A DNA stretch of 64,000 bases from Pyrus communis (Eukaryota; Streptophyta; Magnoliopsida; Rosales; Rosaceae), in the NCBI RefSeq assembly GCF_963583255.1, contig NC_084803.1, forward strand, positions 27,626,428 to 27,690,427. Direction: 5' to 3'. The position numbers were made by a program, and so were the translations under genes. The notes under the pieces were generated by a model. That model worked only from the letters and a program-made list of their open reading frames with translations. It was not told where the DNA came from and searched no databases. Shown here one piece after another: positions 13,130 through 24,862 of the stretch; the first letter of the stretch is position 1, and every line of letters begins with the position of its first letter.

Positions 13130-13293
13130 GCCACTAACTACTACGGTTTGGTGGTATTTCTCTTCGCTTAGAAGTGAGAGGTCTTAGGTTCGAATCTCGT
13201 AGATGATGAATTTGATATCAAATTAGGTTGTCCATTGTGTAGTTTAGCCTAACTAGGACTAGGTAAAAATATCGATGTACTAAAAAAAAAAAA
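13130..13293 (+). mobile_element. tRNA-derived SINE (Au-like)
   Basis: A box A-like 'tggtatttctcttcg', a clear box B 'ggttcgaatctc' about 40 bp later, a body ending in 'gtagtttagcctaactagga', and a 3' A-rich tail (13282-13295) define a short Pol III-type retroposon. Imperfect direct repeats flank it: 'aagaggggtgtgat' at 13116-13129 and 'aagaaggggtgggat' at 13294-13308, as expected for a target-site duplication. It lies about 0.55 kb downstream of the LIKE-COV stop codon. Confidence 0.75.
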
Positions 13294-13394
13294 AAGAAGG
13301 GGTGGGATAGCTACACATTTTTTGTGTGAAAAGTAATAAAGGGTGTATGGATAGCACACCTCTATTAAGAAACTGTAAAATAATTATATAAAAA

Positions 13395-13891
13395 AAGGTG
13401 AAGTGTCGATTTAGTTCTTGAATTATCACATGAGGAAATTAGGTTCCTGAATTTATTTTTCAGTAAAATAAGTTTCTAAATTCATTAAAAATTGCTAATT
13501 TCATTTGTATTATCATATCAAAGTTATTTTATCCAGTTTTTCATCAACTTAAGTTACTTGACACGCTTTAAAGTGTAATACCGTCATATTCTTGCCTATA
13601 AGCCCTTAACATTTCATATAAGTTGTGAATCTAATGACTAATTTACCTTCCAAAGTTAACTTCATATACTATTTTTTTTATGAAAATTATCAATCTACTC
13701 TCCAATGTGTATCACATGCAAGTAATGTGACTTAAATTGACGAAAATTTGAATATAATAGTTTTGAATATAATATTAGGGATGTAATTGATAGATTTTTA
13801 TAATTCAATGAATGATTTTTCTGAAAATATAGTTAGGGACCTAAATTCACTTAAATAATAATTTAAAAACTAAATTGGTAGTTCACCCTAA
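13395..13891. repeat. Long inverted-repeat (foldback) MITE, ~500 bp
   Basis: The left end 'gtgtcgatttagttcttgaa' is matched by the reverse complement of the right end ('taaaaactaaattggtagtt'), and the similarity continues over more than 100 bp ('ttaggttcctgaattt' against 'taggtccctaactata' on the reverse strand). AT-rich, non-coding. Lies just downstream of the SINE. Confidence 0.6.
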
Positions 13892-14157
13892 AAAAACCTA
13901 AAAAAAGAAAAAAGAGTTGGTTTTTTTTTTTCAATTTTTTTTATTACAATCAATATTCTATATTAAAATAAGGGTGTTTTTGTATAAAATCAATAAAAAG
14001 TTACAATATATCAATAATATTTATGTTAATTATAAATAGGTCAATCATTATTACATCCCACATCGTCCAGGAGAGTGGATCCTGTAAGCTTTATATGTAT
14101 ATTCTCATCTCTACCTAGCACGAGGTCTTTTGAGAGCTCACTGACTTCTAGTTCCGC

Positions 14158-14232
14158 AGGAACTCCGAAGTTAAGCGAGTTCGAGTGAGGGCAATCCCAG
14201 GATGGGTGATCCACTAGGAAGTTCTCGTGTGA
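14158..14232 (+). promoter_or_regulatory. 5S rRNA-derived Pol III promoter in Cassandra 5' LTR
   Basis: The segment 'aactccgaagttaagcgagt' (5S box A context), then 'ggatgggtgatc' (box C/intermediate region) and 'ggaagttctcgtgt' follow plant 5S rRNA in order and spacing. In 5S genes these form the internal Pol III promoter. It is not a 5S gene: the flanks are LTR sequence and the 5' part of 5S is missing. Confidence 0.88.
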
Positions 14233-14520
14233 GTTCTCAGAAACAAAACCGTGAGAGTGTGGTAAGGGCCCAAAGCGAACAATATCGTGCTACGGTGGAG
14301 TCGAGCCCGGAATATGGGGGGCCCGGGCCGGGATGTAACAATTTGGTATCTAGAGCCAATCTTTGGCGGGAAGTATGTCGACGAGGACGTTGGGCTCCTA
14401 AGGGGGGTGGATTGTTACATCTCACATCGCCCATAGGAGTGGATCCTATAAGCCTTATATGTATATTCTCATCTCTACCTAACACGAGGCCTTTTGGAAG
14501 CTCGCTTGCTTCTGGTTCTA

Positions 14521-14597
14521 TAGGAACTCCGAAGTTAAGTGTGTTCGCGTGAGAGCAATCCTAGGATGGGTGATCCACTGGGAAGTTCTCGTGTGAG
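14521..14597 (+). promoter_or_regulatory. 5S rRNA-derived Pol III promoter in Cassandra 3' LTR
   Basis: Second copy of the 5S-like block: 'aactccgaagttaagtgtgt', 'ggatgggtgatcc', 'gggaagttctcgtgt'. It keeps the box C region identical to the 5' LTR copy while the surroundings have drifted. Confidence 0.85.
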
Positions 14598-14888
14598 TTT
14601 CCAGAAACAAAACCGTGAGGGTGTGGTAGGGGCCCAAAGCAGACAATATCGTGCTACGGTGAAGTCGAACCCGAGTTATGGGGGGTCCAGCCCGGGATGT
14701 GACAATCATGCATTATGATACTTAAATGCATTTAAAATAAAACAAAAATTACAAAATATCTCATTACAGTTGTCACTCATTTCAACTGACAAGTCTGACA
14801 AACTCTTAGCTGTCACCCACTTCAATTGACAAGTCTGACATACGCTTTCTCATATTTCCATATTTTGGAATAAGTCAATACGAATTTA

Positions 14889-15312
14889 GACACTGCGTTA
14901 CCATGTCTGTTTCCTGGTTCTGTTTTTATATTTTGATTTAGACGTTGCATTGTAGTGTTCGTTTCCTTATTCCCTTTTTTTCATGACTCATCGTGCGACT
15001 CTTGATTTTTACATTTGGATTCAGACACTACGATGTAGTGTCCGTTTCTTGGTTTTATTTTTACATTTGGATTCAAACACTGCAATATAGTGTCCATTTC
15101 TTGCTTTTCTCTCTCCTAACATTTTGATTTAGACACTGTAGTGTCTGTTTTCTGGTTTTGTTTTTACGTTATTTTTATATTTGGATTCAGACACTGTAAT
15201 GCAATGTTCATTTCTTCTTTTCCTTTATTTTTTTTTATTTTTATTTTTTTGTAACATTTTGATTCAGACACTACAATGCAATGTTCATTTTGTGGTTATG
15301 TTTTTTTTTACA
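14889..15312. repeat. Degenerate minisatellite, 50-80 bp units
   Basis: About seven units each begin 'gacactg/ac' and contain an internal palindrome of the type acact..gatgtagtgt, then 'cgtttcttggtttt', a T-rich spacer, and 'tttggattca' or 'ttttgattta'. Unit starts are near 14889, 14940, 15025, 15075, 15131, 15188 and 15266. Non-coding. Confidence 0.7.
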
Positions 15313-15559
15313 TTTTGACCCTTTAAAATGCGAATTAAAACTCAACTCTCATAACTCCGAATTCAATTTCGTCTTCGCCTACACCTTCGTGTATATGAAA
15401 CTAATTAAAGAACTAAGAAGGTATAAGAACTTAAAATTTGACAAGGCTCGATAATTTAATCAAAACACCTAACTAGTGGCATTTTGGTCATCAAATTACT
15501 CGAGAATAAAATACAATATTTTTAGGTACGAGTTGTAACATGTTTTGAGCAAGTTTCAA

Positions 15560-16920
15560 AGCCCACATGTGCTTAATCAAGTCATGATAACATTATTTGT
15601 TGATGTAATTCGAATGTATGGTGTGGTAACACTAAATGATCATGTTGTGGTAATGTTGATCTCGTTCTATAAGATCGTGCTAGGCATGTTCTTCAGTGCT
15701 ATCATGGGCTTGATAAATTCTAGCTTTTGAATTATTCACCGTATCTTTGTCCAAATCTTCTTCATTGTAATTATACTTATCTTCCACAATCATGTTATGG
15801 AGGACGATGCACATCATCATGGTGCTTCGAAGTGCCCCATCATTCCACAGTAGAGTAGACCCTCTAATGATTGGCGAACGAGCTTAAAGTATACCAAAAC
15901 ACCTCTCCACATCTTTCTTGTACCCCTCTTGCTTTGTTGCAAAGGTTTTTTCCTTTGCTATATATGGATTTGCTGATGTCTTGATAAAAGTGGACCACCA
16001 GGGATAAATTCCGTCAGCTAGATAGTACGCCCCCGAGTACACAGTACCGTAGATTTCATACGTAATTTGAGGCGACTCTCCCCTCAACACGTCGTTGAAA
16101 ATAGGTAATTGATCAAGAACATTTCATTCATTTTGAGTTCCTGGAACACCTAAGAATGCATACCAAAACCATGTATCAAATGATGCAATCGCTCTAAAAT
16201 CGTTGACCCTACAATGCATGTATTTAGTCAATACTTCCATGAACTTCGGCAATTTTTCCATTGCCAATACATGCAGTCAATACTTCCAATCATGCCAGGA
16301 AAACCTTGACCCTCAGTTTTTGAGGTCTGTTGGTGTGGATCGATGAAGGTACTATGTGGTATATGAATATTCGATTGTGATGCGGAACCTATTACGGGAC
16401 ATAAGAATAGTGGATTCTCCAATCCTCAGTATCTCATCAATCGCATCTACAGATGCCCCATACGTAAGCATTTGCAAGGCAGCCGTGATCTTTTGCACAA
16501 GAAGAAGACCTAAATTATTCGCAGCATTCTTCTTTTGTACAAATTAATTATCAAGGTTGGAAATAGCAACCATGATTTTGTTAAACAACTATGGCCGTAT
16601 CCTAAATCCTCTACGAAAATAACTTGCCGGGTAAAAACAATTTGGAATAAAGTAACCTTGCATCAGATTCTCACCTTAGGTTTCCCTGCCTCAGTTGAAG
16701 TTGGGTGCACGACCAATGCTTAAGCCACTTGCTTCTTGGTTGTGGTGACTGACTGCTGCAGTCACTTGCACCACTTGAAGCGTTGATGCTTCTCTACGCC
16801 TTTGGTGTTGGGCACGTCTCCTTATTCGTTGTTTATCTTCTCCCTTGTCTTCTTGTTCTTCTTTCTCATGCAACCTTCTCAGGTTATCCATTGTTGAAAG
16901 TACTTTGTTTTGTAAAAATC
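15560..16920 (-). pseudogene. PIF/Harbinger transposase remnant (DDE_Tnp_4)
   Basis: On the - strand, in order: a basic/charged N-terminus (from about 16890, 'MDNLRRLHEKEEQ', many R/K/E); 'AYGASVDAIDEILRIGEST' (about 16470); 'GFPGMIGSIDCMYWQWKNC' (about 16290); 'YYLADGIYPWWSTFIKT' (about 16010); 'QEGYKKDVERCFGIL' (about 15900); and 'MMCIVLHNMIVEDK' (about 15800). These are the standard landmarks of Harbinger nucleases, including Asp residues of the catalytic triad in GSIDC and LADGIYP. The blocks lie in different frames with stops between them, so the gene is dead. Terminal repeats were not identified. Confidence 0.85.
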
Positions 16921-17338
16921 TACGAATTATGATGAGTAGGGAGATGAAGGAGGCTTGGTGTGAGTATATCTAGTGGTTTGAAGGTTTTTTATGGAGAAAA
17001 ATGAGAAAATTATAAGATTGGATAATGACATGTGACACTACATAAATGTTCAAGAATCTTACAAAAAAACTGATCGAATTTTACTAATGAATAATGACAC
17101 ATGACACTATTTGAATAGTCGAAAATTGTAGCAACTACGACATGAATGCCCAAATTGGCTACTCTGGGCTTTGACCCATTGCCAAAGAAAAATGGTACGG
17201 ACTCCCTTGGGCCTTTTAGAATCCAGATTAGATTTATAGAACAGCAGCAGCGACCAACCAAATCCTTTCCAAAACCTTGGAATTACAAAACTTTACGAAA
17301 CAGTTACACCGTTTGATTTCTTCCCCTTGTGCTAAACC
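16921..17338. other. Upstream region of the RBM39 gene with a short direct repeat
   Basis: 'aatgacatgtgacactac' (about 17025) and 'aatgacacatgacactat' (about 17092) are direct repeats about 67 bp apart. Nothing coding is visible. The region separates the Harbinger remnant from the RBM39 start and should contain its promoter. Confidence 0.4.
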
Positions 17339-17358
17339 TAGGGTTTCGACAAACCCTA
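17339..17358. promoter_or_regulatory. Inverted pair of telo-box motifs
   Basis: TAGGGTTTcgacAAACCCTA, a perfect 8-bp inverted pair with a 4-bp spacer, ends 37 bp upstream of the RBM39 start codon. AAACCCTA telo-boxes are common near the transcription start of plant genes for translation and RNA processing. Binding is inferred, not shown. Confidence 0.6.
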
Positions 17359-17395
17359 GCTCGGAGAAGATTGGCGAGCAATTCTGGAGCTAAGG

Positions 17396-20300
17396 ATGGA
17401 CTTCGACGAGTACGAATACCTGGAGAAGACTGTGCAGGAGAACGACGAGCGGGATCCGAAGAAGAAAACGAAGAAGGAAGGCACCGAGAAGAGCTACAGG
17501 AAGAGAGAGGTTGACGACGTCGTTTCGGTGGGCGGCGAGGAGGACGATATGAAGAGCAGTAAGAGGTCAAAGGCTGAGCACGAGAACGGGCGCGAGAAGG
17601 ATCGGCACCATCGGACTGGGAGGGAGAGGGACCGAGAGAGCGAAAGGGATAAGGAACGGGATCGTGATCGCGGCGAGCGAGAGAGAGACAGAGAGAGGAG
17701 TAGCAGAGACAAGGACAAGGACAAGGAGAAGGATACAGATAAGGACAAGGAGAGAGAAAGAGAGCGGAGGGAGAGGGATAAGGAGAGAGAAAGAGAGAAG
17801 GAAAAGGAAAGAGAGAGGAGAGATAGGAGAGAGAGGGAGGACAGACACAGAAGAGAGAAAGAGGAGAAAGAGAGGTCTAGGAGGAGCGTAAGCCGCTCCG
17901 ACCGCGAAGAGAAAGAGAGGCCTCGCCGAAGTAGTGACCGAGAAGATAAAGAGCGGTCTCGCAGAAGTAGGAGCCGCTCCGAGCGTGATAGGGAGAGGGA
18001 AATTAGAGAAAGGGAACGAGAGCTTGAGCTGAGGGAGAGCAGGTAATCTCAGATGAACGATGCGCTTATGCTTCAGTTTATTAATTTATGTTTGTTTGGT
18101 TTCGTAGTTTCATACCTTTATTGGTTTCTGGTAATTCTACTTGTTGCTCATCGGTGTCGTTGCTAATGTTTGGATCTGTATATTACATGGTAATGTAAAT
18201 TGTTTTGTGGGAACAACATATCATGCATTGTTCCTACAATGTTTGGTTATAGTCTCAGGGAATTTAGTTTTTGGCTGATTATTCATTGTTATTTTTTTTT
18301 CCATGTCTTTCTGTGCTCGGTATTGGTACTGTTTCCTATAGATCGACATTGTACCCTTTTCTTTTTTCACTGTTGATTATTACTTGCTGCGGACTTAACT
18401 GTTTTGTTTTGGAGAAAATGTTGGATTTTTGTAATGAAGAATGTATTCAATTTCATTTAGTACACCGGATATTGTGTATCTCAGTAGTTTCACTTAATTA
18501 TCAAGATTCTTGCTAATAGAGATTACAATTGGAAATACAATGATGAATAGGATAATTTCTTCTTTCATTGTTATTTTATGTCCAACAATGTCACTGAACG
18601 TTGATACCAAATGTCTCAAAATACTTTTGTTAATGGATTTGTCTGGCTTATGTAAAGTAATACTTAAACATTTCATTTGAAAGTGGTTAATTATAATAAA
18701 GTTTAAAATTATTGAACCATGACAAATGGCATTTAAATAGCAGGAGGTTTAAAGACAAAAAGGAAGCGGTGGAGCCAGAAGCTGATCCGGAAAGGGATCA
18801 GAGAACTGTTTTTGCTTACCAGGTATCTGGTTTGTTCTTCAGAAAGTTTATTATATCTGCAATAAATTCTTAGGCCAAATTCCTTCTGTAAGGTTTCTTA
18901 GAACTTATGGCGTTGGTAATATGATTACAGATTGGAAAATTATATTTAGTACATGTTGTTAATGGTTCACATCCACAGGAAAATAGTCAGAAATGAGCTG
19001 GTTAAAAAAACACGACAATATGTGACACATGAGAGTTCGTTTCAACTGTTAGAATTTTAAAATCAAGTTAGTTTTTGTTCAATTTTAAAATTTTAATTGA
19101 ACCTAATTTCCGAAGTTGTGGAACCTTAAGATTTTCATTTTGCAATATATTTGACTATTTTTTGTTTGGTTAATAATCTGGTGATGACAGATGCCACTGA
19201 AGGCAGCTGAACGAGATGTTTATGAATTCTTCTCAAAAGCGGGCAAGGTTGGCTTAACTCCATTCATTCTTTCTTTTTTTTACATTATTGGATGTTTTTT
19301 CTTCTTACTTCTCCTAAGGAATATGTTATATAATAGTAGCAGCATACACATGCTATGCATGTGTAAGTTTTAACTATTACAGAACTTTTTTTTGGTTAGA
19401 AAAAAAGAGAAAAGTTAGTATTCATAAGTCAGTTTAAAATAAAATTACTACAATGCTCTTCATTTTAAAAGTAATTATTAAGACTCCTTATTAAAATAAG
19501 GAAAACTTGATGTAACCAGGATTTTGTACCTTTTTTCCTCATTTTATGACACCTGCATGAATTATGATTCTGGTTACTTCTACATATCTAAGAATAACTT
19601 CAATCTTGTTGCAATAGACGCTCTTCAAATTGCATGTTATTGAGATTCATTTGCTTCCTGTTGCAGTACATGCTCCTCTGCCTTCAGTTACGACTAATAT
19701 AATGAGTTTCTATTCTCTCAACATTCTGTGTATGTGGGGTGAGTGAAAATGTACGAATGAGCTGTGTGGGCATCTTATGGACACCCCAAACTAGGTGTCC
19801 TATCATGCAGTGTCAATATCTGAAGCCTATGTATAAGCCAATTTTCTTTCAAGTACATAAATTTCTAAGTAAGCTGACACTGTCTAATTCTTTTTCTTTC
19901 ACTTTCAGGTGAGGGATGTACGCCTGATCATGGACAGGAATTCTAGACGGTCAAAAGGAGTTGGGTATGTGCATTTAAATGAAACTGTATCATAGACATG
20001 TGTGTGTTCTTTGTAAGATAGATGTTAGTATATCATCCTTTTAGAATCAAGTTTAACTGTATTCTTTAATAAACTAGCAATGCGATAATGATGAGGGATG
20101 GTGGGAATACTTTGCACTCATGTTTAATCAATTCATGCTGCGTACTCAAGGTAGATGACAGAAACCTATTTTATATCCTTTCCTGCTTTCTTCGTCTTCG
20201 TGTTTTGTGCTATAAGGGCTCCATTCTGAATCCCAGTGCACCTTTTCAAAGTTCTCATCTAATGGTCCTTCCATTTGGTGATATTTATTTTTGATAGTTT

Positions 20301-22672
20301 TTTTTTTAATTGGTAAAATTTATCATGGTAGGGTCAGTGGAGAGTTTTATCTCCATTTCCCTTGGTTCCAGTGTTTCATAAACTCCCAGTCTGGTTGACA
20401 TCTCTGTGATCTTCCAGTCCTAGTTAAGGCTACATTATATATGTATAATGTATGTTTGTACATGTAAGTTTACTGTTTGTGATTCGGATCTTCATTATCA
20501 AACTTGTAGCTTCTAGTGAACTAGAAGAGACTTGCTTCAAATTTCCCCCCATTCTGCCCTATTCTTTTGTATTCATTAATAGATCAATTTTTAATGAAAT
20601 ATTTGTTGTTTTCTTTATTTTATTGTGATGAGCTAACATTTTCTTTTATGAGTCATCAGATTCATCAAAAGAAATTCAGCTTGAGCTCTATGCCCTAGAG
20701 TTTTTGTTTCCCTACATATCTTGGATATATGCTTTGTAAGTTTTGATTAGAATACTTATGGTATTGTATATTCCATCAAACTTACTGTAAAGGCCCGTTG
20801 ATATTTGCAGGTATATTGAGTTCTATGATGCAATGTCTGTGCCAATGGCTATAGCTCTCTCTGGTCAACTACTTCTGGGGCAACCTGTAATGGTGAAACC
20901 TTCGGAAGCTGAAAAGAATCTTGTTCAGTCCAACGCCACGAGTGGGGCTGCAGGCGTTGTTGGGCCATATGGTGCGGTTGATAGGAAACTGTATGTGGGG
21001 AACTTGCATTTTAACATGACTGAGACTCACCTTAGAGAGGTATTTATGCTCAGTTCTTCTAGGTTTAATGTTCTAATATATATTTATATGTGTGTGTGTG
21101 AATGAGGTTTTTATAGAGTAAATATTTATATGTAAAGGATAAGGAGATGAAGTAGACCAAATAAAAAACAAATGAAAAGGAGGGAGGTGTAACTCCCCAG
21201 TATATATTTATTTACTTAAATACCTTTTACTTTTTTAATCTAAAAATATTTTTTACGAATTTACCCTCTTAAAATATGTGGTCTATTAGCAATTTAGTAA
21301 CCAAGGGTCTTTACATGGGTTTATGAAAGTTTCACCTTTTCACTTCTCCCTTATGTGCATATATACATATATAGATTAAATATGCGCCCACACACATACA
21401 CACACTGATGTTTTAAAAACTTAGTAGGCTAGCCTGGGTGGTTTTCTCGGCAGGCCCATGGAAAAAATGCCATGCCTTAGTTGTGCTAAACCCTATATAT
21501 AATTATGTATTTAAATGTAAGCTGACGTATATATTTGTAAACTACTGGATGGCTACATATGTGTACATGAGAAATGTATACTTTCACAACAGTAAACACA
21601 AAAGAAAGTAAGCAAGGAAGTGCTAGGCTATGATGAACTGTCATTCTGTAGGATTTATTATAGACACCATGAGTAGAATCATAGATAAGATTATTGAAGT
21701 ATCACATTTTATGCTGTACTCAGGGTCAGGGAGACCGTGCTATAAACTAGGAGTAGACAGCAGTTGGAAATAGTATTCCCGATTTTGATTTCTGTTATAT
21801 ATTTTGTTATATATTTTGAGTTCTTTTTCTCACAACCATATATTTCTATGTTGAATGCTCAGATTTTTGAACCATTTGGACCAGTGGAACTTGTGCAACT
21901 TCCCCTTGATCTGGAGACAGGGCAGTGCAAGGGTTTTGGCTTTGTTCAAGTCAGTGTTTACTTCTCATTGTATGTTTAGACGATTTTTATGTTTGGTTGG
22001 TGCTTATATATTTGTTCGTTATGTTGATAGTTTGCTCATCTAGAACATGCAAAGGCAGCTCAAAGTTTGAATGGAAAGTTGGAGATTGCTGGTCGAACTA
22101 TCAAGGTAGGCTTGTATTTTTTGTAAAAGTTACGATGGGAAGTTGAATATTTAAAGTTCCTGGTTTACTATGGTGGCTGCTTGTCAGCAGCTAGAACTTT
22201 GGTAGCTATTTTTTGTGAGGAATCATGGCGAACACTTATTTGACACTTTGTGTGTAGGTTTCATCTGTTACAGATCATGTTGGATCTCAAGAGGCTGGAG
22301 CAAAATCTGCAGACTTTGATGATGATGATGGTGGTGGTTTGGTGAGTTTCAAAATTTTCATTATGTTCCGTTCACGTATATTCAAAGGAAAAAAAAATTT
22401 GAATGTCAAATGAATGTGAATATTAATAAAATATTAGTGCGTTGACTAAATTTTGAGTGAAATATATTGATAAAGAGTATTTACAAAAGGGAATTAGTAT
22501 TGCCACTCCAAAAATTTAATTTTGACTCCTCGTAAGAGTATTCTTTCTAAATATAGAAAGTTTGGAGTGTACAATTAGATTTTTGGAGTGCAAATAACAA
22601 TTCCCTTATAAAATATTGTATCCAATCTTAAAGACACACCTAGAAAAAATAGGTTATTATTGATATCTAATA

Positions 22673-22743
<71 letters not shown>

Positions 22744-24862
22744 GGTTTAGGTCAGCCCTTGGAGTCTTTATTAACTGCATAGATATCTAATACTGTGCAT
22801 GTAGTATTATATACTTGCATGTATGCATATTACTGAATAATCCAATTTTTACAAAAGAAACGTCCTCTCTAATGTTAAGTGCTTTTCTTTGCAGTCTTTA
22901 AATGCCCAATCTAGAGCACTGCTAATGCAGAAGCTGGATCGCACTGGTATTGCCACAAGGTTCGCATCCATATTTCCTCACTGGTTTCTGCTAATTATTT
23001 TGTTTTCCTATTTCTGATTGTCTCCCTTTTGGCAGTATTGCGGGGTCTATTGGAGTTCCTGGGCTGAATGGGGCAGCTCCTAATCAACGAGCTGTTACGT
23101 TGCCTATCAATGGTCAAGCTGCAGTCTCTGCTCCTATTCTTCCAGCAGCAGTTGCAGTCAACGAACCCGTTGGAAACCCCAGCGAATGTCTACTACTGAA
23201 GAATATGTTTGATCCAGCCGCTGAGGTCGGTGTTCTTTGCAATAATTGTTCACTCTCCTCCCTAAATAAGTTTGTAGTCTAAAATTCAGTATCATGTTGC
23301 AGAGGGAGCCAGATTTTGATGTAGACATTAAAGAGGATGTCGAAGAAGAATGTTCAAAATATGGCCGGGTGAAGCATATTTATGTGGACAAGTAAGTGCT
23401 TAAATGTGAATACTAAGCATGCAATTATTATATGAATGTCTTGTTTGTGTAATATTATTGCAAGATGCTGTTAAAAGTTATGAAATACTTTGCAAACTTG
23501 GGGATGGGCACCGTTTGTGTTGGGGGTTGTTAGGTTGAGGCCCAAGTTCCAACCAGTCTCACCTTACAGGGTGGAGAAAATTGGAAAGTAGAACTGACAA
23601 GGGAGGTTCAACTCTCACCCCAACCCAATTCAACAAGGGTCGGGTGTTCCGTTTGAGAATAGAGGCATTGAAACGGAAAGGAGCCCACTGCAAAACCATC
23701 TGAAATACATGGAAATATAAATAATTTTTAGTAGGTGCCTCTATTTCAAGAGAATAAATAATTTTTAGTAGAGGCCTCTATTCTCAAAACCCTTGTAACA
23801 ATGAGAACTAATATAATTTTTGTTACGTTGAATATTTTTCAAGAAAATAAATAATTTGTCACATTGAATGATGAAATATTTTTATAAAATCCTGGCTAAG
23901 AAACAAAGAATCTTCTGTATTAACAATATTTATTTTGTTTGATAATATGAAAAGCTACTTAAGAGTACAAAGGCAGTTCTTTCCTACTAGATTCTACATA
24001 CATGTGTTGTGTTTGATATGTCAGGAGGTAAATTCAAAACTGAATTAGTCTTTCTTCTCCTAATTTGCTCTGTTTGGATACAGAAACAGTGCTGGTTTCG
24101 TGTACTTGCGGTTTGAAGCTGTGGAAGCAGCTGCTGCAGCTCAACGTGCAATGCATTTGAGATGGTTTGCGGGAAGGCTGATTTCAGCCCTGTTTATGGT
24201 AACATGCCTCTCCCTTTCTGACGTCAAGTATGTTTTTGGTAACTTTCCATTTCTGATGTCAAGTATGCTTCTTGTAATTCCTGTGTGGATCTGAAAAAAT
24301 AAATGTAAGGGCTCGTTTGGTGCAAAGGATTGGATTGAAATGGATCTCTCTAATGTCAAGGCATGTTACGGGAGAAATGAAGCAATTATGACCCACTAGA
24401 GGGTAGAAGATGTATTACTTAGGAAGATAACTCGTCCATTCCAATCTTCTAATCCACTTTAAATGAATAATCTACCTTAATTTTCCTTGAAATCGGAGAA
24501 TTATCTATTCCGAGCCAATATATGCACCAAACGAGGCCTTAATACTCCAATCCAATCTTACGAGTGTGTGCGCACCTATAATTTAAGATATCAAGTATTC
24601 TTCTTGGACTTCTTTGTTATAGCACTCGGAAACTTTTCTGACAATAAGTTTGAGTTGACTTTGTTCTTAATTAAAAATTTCGTCAAAACTGAGGATGTAG
24701 TGTAGATCTTAGTTAGCTGGCGCTCCCTGTTAACTGTGAAGTTGATTTCTCGTTGCCGCACCCTTTTCTTTTGGTTTCGTTTCATGAACAATCTTGTTTC
24801 TCATCGGCTTTTGGTGTCTGCTGCAGCAACCACAAGTTTACCAGGCAAAGTTTGGAGCTTAA
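17396..24862 (+). CDS. RBM39: RBM39/CC1-like splicing factor, 13 exons
   Basis: Exons: 17396-18042, 18744-18822, 19191-19247, 19909-19964, 20811-21039, 21863-21949, 22031-22105, 22258-22341, 22895-22959, 23036-23225, 23303-23391, 24084-24198, 24827-24862. All joins keep frame and use GT-AG, giving 602 aa. Residues 1-220 are an extreme Arg/Glu/Asp/Lys/Ser low-complexity RS-type region encoded in exon 1. RRM1 is about 237-318 (RNP1-like SKGVGYIEF). RRM2 is about 340-412 (LYVGNLHF and KGFGFVQF). The C-terminal atypical RRM is about 507-598 (SECLLLKNMF, GFVYLRF) with the RWF motif of U2AF-homology (UHM) domains, which bind ULM peptides of spliceosomal proteins. Expected nuclear role: 3' splice-site selection and alternative splicing, by homology to human RBM39/CAPER and Arabidopsis CC1-like factors. 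Telo-boxes lie just upstream. Confidence 0.95.
22497..22608. repeat. MITE-like inverted repeat in RBM39 intron 8
   Basis: The left arm 'agggaattagtattgccact' with 'ccaaaaatttaatttt' is matched by the reverse complement of the right arm ('aaataacaattcccttat', 'gatttttggagtg'). Total about 112 bp, arms about 42 bp, hairpin-forming. Confidence 0.65.
22677..22740. repeat. (AC)32 microsatellite
   Basis: 64 bp of uninterrupted AC dinucleotides in intron 8 of the RBM39 gene; likely highly length-polymorphic. Confidence 0.97.
23717..23790. repeat. Tandem duplication, 37-bp unit, in RBM39 intron 11
   Basis: Two adjacent copies of 'ataaataatttttagtag' followed by 'gcctctatt' and 'tcaa', starting at 23717 and 23754. 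Confidence 0.75.
24305..24542. repeat. Short inverted-repeat DNA element in RBM39 intron 12
   Basis: The ends are 'taagggctcgtttggtgca' and its near-exact reverse complement 'tgcaccaaacgaggcctta', 238 bp apart. The GCTCGTTTGGT-type end is typical of plant class II short elements. Non-coding. Confidence 0.8.

Larger units (their letters stand above)
14049..14704 (+). mobile_element. Cassandra TRIM retrotransposon, both LTRs, TSD ATCAT
   Basis: Two 292-bp LTRs (14049-14340 and 14413-14704) flank a 72-bp internal region. The internal region starts with a methionine-tRNA-type primer site (tggtatctagagcc, one extra base against tggtatcagagcc) and ends with a polypurine tract 'aaggggggtgg'. A perfect 5-bp duplication ATCAT flanks the element (14044-14048 and 14705-14709). 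Each LTR carries a 5S rRNA-like segment (feature below), the hallmark of Cassandra. It has no coding capacity, so movement would need enzymes from other elements. The LTRs differ at many sites, largely C/T and G/A, so the insertion is not recent. Confidence 0.93.

Noticed and set aside
14160..14235. A 5S rRNA gene
   Set aside because: Only the internal promoter part of 5S is present, and it is embedded in two matching LTRs; this is the Cassandra hallmark.
17494..17891. Other-frame and antisense ORFs (Ser/Leu-rich) over the RBM39 first exon
   Set aside because: They are shadows of a low-complexity Arg/Glu/Lys-rich exon; the + frame from 17396 splices into RRM-coding exons.
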